From Bidens hawaiensis (taxonomy: Eukaryota; Streptophyta; Magnoliopsida; Asterales; Asteraceae), in assembly GCA_021521415.1 (NCBI GenBank), contig JAIQDT010001652.1:388001-452000 (forward strand): 64,000 nt of DNA, in the 5' to 3' direction. Made by a program: the position numbers and the translations under genes. Shown here one piece after another: positions 60,476 through 64,000 of the stretch; within the stretch, counting starts at the first letter, position 1; each line of letters opens with the position of its first letter. A model generated the notes under the pieces. It ran no database searches, was not told the DNA's origin, and saw only the letters and a list, made by a program, of their open reading frames with translations.

Positions 60476-61209
60476 ATCGCTTCAACCCAAGACGGTTCCT
60501 TAAGTGCCATCGTGACATTGTTGGTTCAATCTGTGATAGAAAGTAGGTGTATTGTGCAATACTAAGGATACCCGAATAGTGCAAATCCGCATAAACACAT
60601 ACTGTCGAATCCTCAGTAGGAGATAAGTTACGTCAACCGTATCATCACATACATTAGCTAATTGGTGTCTTGTACGAACCCCGTCGTTCACATCACCAAT
60701 TATCTGTTCTTGCGGATGATTAGAGTGTATCTTTAAGGAAGGATTAGCAGGTACAGATACGTGGTGTCTAAAGAGACAGTTGGTGATTCATCAACAATTA
60801 GAATCGGCTCGTTTGTATCTAGAGCTTCATCTAATGGAACAGACGATGAATCAACAAAATCAGCATCATCAGAGGATTCAGAAACCTCATTTGATGTTTC
60901 TGATACATTAGGAGAGTCATCTACATCGACCGAAGAAGACCTTGGAATAGGAAGACATTGTTCTTCCAAATAAGATCTAATGAAATCTTCAGGTACTTCT
61001 TCAACCACTGACGTAAACGAATTAAACAACCCGTCGTAATCGAACATCCAATCGGGACCCGTACCAGTTGGCGGAGTAGTATAACTTTGGCAATCAACGT
61101 GGTACCATTCTTCCATACAACCAGAAGAGATATTGAAGATCCGTTTCTTAGGAGAATTGTATCCCAAAAAATAACCCTCAAAAGCTTTTTCATCAAACTT
61201 TTCCAGCAT
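60476..61209 (-). pseudogene. Integrase C-terminal tail and linker to RT
   Basis: EKAFEGYFLGYNSPKKRIFN is the usual copia text after the integrase core. An acidic serine-rich linker and QIIGDVNDGVRTRHQLANV (near 60690) follow, as usually found shortly before the RT. Frameshifts lie near 61215, about 60735 and 60560. Confidence 0.8.
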
Positions 61210-62005
61210 CTCTCTTCAATAGAGTACACGGACACCTGAACGGTTCCAAATACTTTAAGTTCAGCTTACGATTGTTCAGAAGCTCGTAACTCGTCTTCTT
61301 AAACCTTTTTACAGTTAGTACGTGATTCAGCGTGTAACACGCCGTATTCACATCTTCGTTCCAGAATTGAACGGGTAGCTTTGAGTCAGCAAGCATCGTT
61401 CTCGCATCTTCAATCAACGTACGATTCTTTCTTTCAGATACACCATTCTGTTGAGGAACATAAGGCGCACTAAATTCCCAATGAATTCGTTTCTGAATAC
61501 AGAAGAAATCCAATACATTATTCTTAAATTCAGTTCCATTATCACTACGAATTCATCTCACTTTCGGTTTGTAAAGTGATTCAATCTTCGAGATAAGATT
61601 CTGAATTAAGATAGTTGTCTGATCTTTCGATCCCATAAATAACACCCATGAGTATCTTGAGAAGTCATCAGTAACAACCAAGCAGTACAGATCACCCACG
61701 ATACTATCACGATTCACTGGACCGAAGAGATCCATATGAAGTCGTTCTAATGGTGTAACAATCGAGTTGAATGACTTGCTTGGATGTGACTTCTTCTTTT
61801 GTTTCCCTTTCTTGCAAGCGACGCAATGATCATTAATCTTGAAATTCTTAAGGGATACCCCATCCACCAACTCATTTGAAATGAGAAAATTCATCTTGCG
61901 TATGTGAATGTGTCCCATGCGTCGATGCCAAAGGATAGAATCCTTTTCGGTTGCTTTTGACACGAAACATGTAGCCGAGGGTGAAACATTGACATTACAA
62001 CTCAT
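61210..62005 (-). pseudogene. GAG-pre-integrase and integrase core of the copia element
   Basis: The zinc-binding part has WHRRMGH and CVACKKGK. The catalytic triad is visible as Asp in LHMDLFGP, Asp in IRSDNGTEF and Glu in NGVSERKNR. A TGA at 61555 sits between the first two acidic residues, where Arg is expected. Integrase inserts the cDNA in the nucleus. Confidence 0.92.
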
Positions 62006-62426
62006 GTCTAGTACATAAATATCATTTGATCAAGGTAATCGCATGACAACCATGTCTTCAGGAATCGTGTGTCCCGGTTGAAGGATTACACATTCCTTAT
62101 CTGTGAAAATTGTGATAAATTTCTTCTCACATATCTGCGACACGCTCAACAGATTATGATTCACCTTTTCCCAATAATTAACTTTTTCAAATGTCACTTT
62201 CCTGTTTGAAACTTCTCCCTCCTTTGTAATCATCCCATCGTTGTTACCAGCAAATGCCACATAACCCCCTTGAATATATTTGACGTTATTTAGAAGATCC
62301 AGGTTGCCGGTGATATGCCGAGAACATCCACTATCCAATATCCACTTGTGGCTTGATCCGGATCTAGTGAACTCTGAACAACAAGGTAAAAAGATTAGTT
62401 CAAAAAGGCAGCCCAAGCCTCAGTCT
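62006..62426 (-). pseudogene. Copia aspartic protease domain
   Basis: WILDSGCSRHITG gives the DSG active site at 62335-62327; LLSVSQICEKKF and ITIFTDKECVIL follow, as in copia proteases. A TGA at 62032 separates it from the integrase part, and two TGA codons lie just before it near 62420. Confidence 0.88.
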
Positions 62427-64000
62427 TAGGCTCTCCCTTTGATACTTTTTGGAGAAAAAGATAAATTAACACTTGTATTCGGGACTTGGGAATAGGTGAC
62501 CGGTTTCTTAGTTTTCTTCTTTAAGTAACCGTCATGAATAATTCCCCAATCGGTGTTTATACAAATTGGTTGAGCACGGTCAACGAATTTGCTTGATACA
62601 TTAAACTCATCAACTCGAACGACTTTCTTTGGATTGGCATTTGAATACATTATGAGACATTCATCTATTTGATTTTTGTTTACATTATGAATCAAATCAG
62701 TCTTTCAGTTTGATGACAACTTGATATCATCAACCTTTGCTTTGCATTTCTTTGAAACATGACCCATTTCACCACATTTAAAACATAAACGTGTGTCTAA
62801 TGACTTATGTGGTGAAACACTTGGTTTTATTTCATGCACAGGTTGAGGAACATCAATCTTAGACTTTTCAAAAGTTAAATTCTTTGGAACAGTAGGTTTG
62901 ATATCTTTTTTAATTTGATAAAATTCCAGGTTGGCAGAGTTAGATGCATTCTCCCTACCAGAAGATTTTACAAATTTTATAGGTTTAAACGTGTTTCTAT
63001 TTGCATTCTCTTGAACATTTTTAAATTTTGACTTGTTAAATTGTTGTTCAAGTTTTGTAACTTCTGAAGTGTCATCTTGAAATATATTTTCAATCAAATC
63101 CGGATTTAGAAGATTCAAAGGAACTTATTTATCCGAAAAAACTTTTGACAATCCTTTTAACTTAAATATCTTCCAACTTGAAGATTTAGGTTGAGGATTG
63201 ACAAATCTCATCAAATCCTCATCAGACACAGAGGGTTTATCTGATTTAGATACTTTTGGAGTTATCTTAGGAGGTTTCGATGAATTACCCGAAGGCTTTG
63301 AACCACAAGATGTGATTTTCAGCAGGGATGTTATTGTTTTTGACAATCTCATCTGGTTCAGATAACTCCTCAATAGAACCGTCCAATTGATTTTTGGTAA
63401 AAACTGATTTACTTTCAATATGAATCGGTTCTTGAGTTGTTTTGGTTTGTACAACATTTTCAGATTCAATAGTAGACATTTCTGAACATTTGGTCACATC
63501 AGCGATGCTACTGTAATCTTCTTTAAAAGGAGGAGGAATCTCGACGTATCTTAAACCCGCTTTCTCATTTTTCTTGTGAGAATTATTCACTTCAATAATC
63601 TCATTTAAAAAGAAACGAGGAATCTCGAAATTTTCCAAGTTTGTTTTTTCAGTTCTAAAATCTCATTCTCAAGATTTGAAATGCAGGTTCGGAGTCGAAG
63701 AATCTTCTTGAAATGTTGATCGACAACAATTATCTTACATTGAACTTCGGCTTTGAGATCATGATTGCTTTCAGACAGATTTTTGATTTTTAAAGTAGAT
63801 TGTTCCAGTAATTTGGATTTATGTCGATAGTATTCATTGATCATGAAATGATCTTTTGCGAGTGTAGAGTTCTGAAGTAATGCTGATTCAAGTTTGGTTT
63901 TGAGTTCAGCACATTCAGTACACTCACTCACAACAGCCAAAGGTTCAGATACATTAACTTGAGGAGTAGGACATACCTCCTCGATCTTAGCCATGCAAGC
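62427..64000 (-). pseudogene. Copia Gag, C-terminal part with CCHC knuckle
   Basis: A coiled-coil-like part (ELKTKLESALLQNS, LENEILELKKQ) at 63994-63640 is followed by a lysine/serine-rich region and the nucleocapsid knuckle CFKCGEMGHVSKKC near 62790-62745. Frameshifts lie near 63645 and 63320, and stops at 63127 (TAA) and 62707 (TGA). The capsid core is outside the window. The position before the protease in the same overall frame fits a single Gag-Pol precursor. Confidence 0.85.

Larger units (their letters stand above)
52718..64000 (-). mobile_element. Sirevirus-like Ty1/copia retrotransposon with extra 3' ORF, 5' end outside window
   Basis: The order on the minus strand is gag with CCHC knuckle, protease, integrase, reverse transcriptase, RNase H, a spacer of about 2.7 kb, an extra ORF of about 1035 codons, a polypurine tract and the 3' LTR. 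Protease-integrase-RT order is the copia hallmark. The extra ORF and length place it with Sireviruses. All coding parts are broken by stops and several frameshifts, so it cannot move by itself. Confidence 0.88.

Overview
The window is nuclear DNA of a flowering plant, almost entirely transposable elements in several layers of insertion. The LTR retrotransposons are primed by initiator Met-tRNA (TGGTATCAGAGC). A FAR1-type Mutator transposase, Ulp1-like protease genes of the plant transposon kind, and a Sirevirus-type Ty1/copia with an extra 3' ORF are all plant-specific. The LTR and extra-ORF styles remind me of Asteraceae, but that is inference from memory. I found no intact host gene, no rRNA or tRNA gene and no CRISPR array.

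Layout. 1-4008: 5' part of a Ty3/gypsy element on the minus strand, with an intact gag-protease reading frame running off the left edge. It is inserted in the gag of a second minus-strand Ty3 element (4009-6297). 6298-7769: an LTR piece of the same family as the second element, in opposite orientation. 7771-8234: a dispersed repeat seen again at 49.4 kb. 9.9-11.3 kb: a dead receptor-like cytoplasmic kinase gene. 14.8-15.8 kb: MITEs in TA microsatellites. 16207-19659: a 3.45-kb solo LTR with a perfect 5-bp target duplication and large internal tandem arrays.

20974-35656: a long, exon-rich, degenerate Ulp1-like gene on the minus strand, with tandemly duplicated exons. It is split by a complete non-coding LTR element (23125-29420, target duplication TTTTT) and carries a Mutator-like MITE (31069-32222, 9-bp target duplication). 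36290-42083: a MULE with about 70-bp TIRs and a broken FAR1-like transposase.

43067-45960: 3' LTR and decayed coding region of a copia element. 47355-49370: an inverted relative of the non-coding element at 23-29 kb. 49867-52717: 5' LTR plus non-coding interior of another element. 52718-64000: most of a Sirevirus-like Ty1/copia on the minus strand (gag, protease, integrase, RT, RNase H, a 3.1-kb extra ORF, 3' LTR). Its coding regions are broken mainly by stops that look like C-to-T changes in CAA, CAG and CGA codons, as expected of a methylated, silenced element. An ATTCGTTA/TAACGAAT array flanks the extra ORF.

Most coding potential is therefore mobile-element protein, and most of it is dead. 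The parts that deserve a second look are the duplicated exons of the Ulp1-like gene, the conserved non-coding LTR family, the extra ORF with its flanking motif array, and the coding-like fragments inside the MULE.
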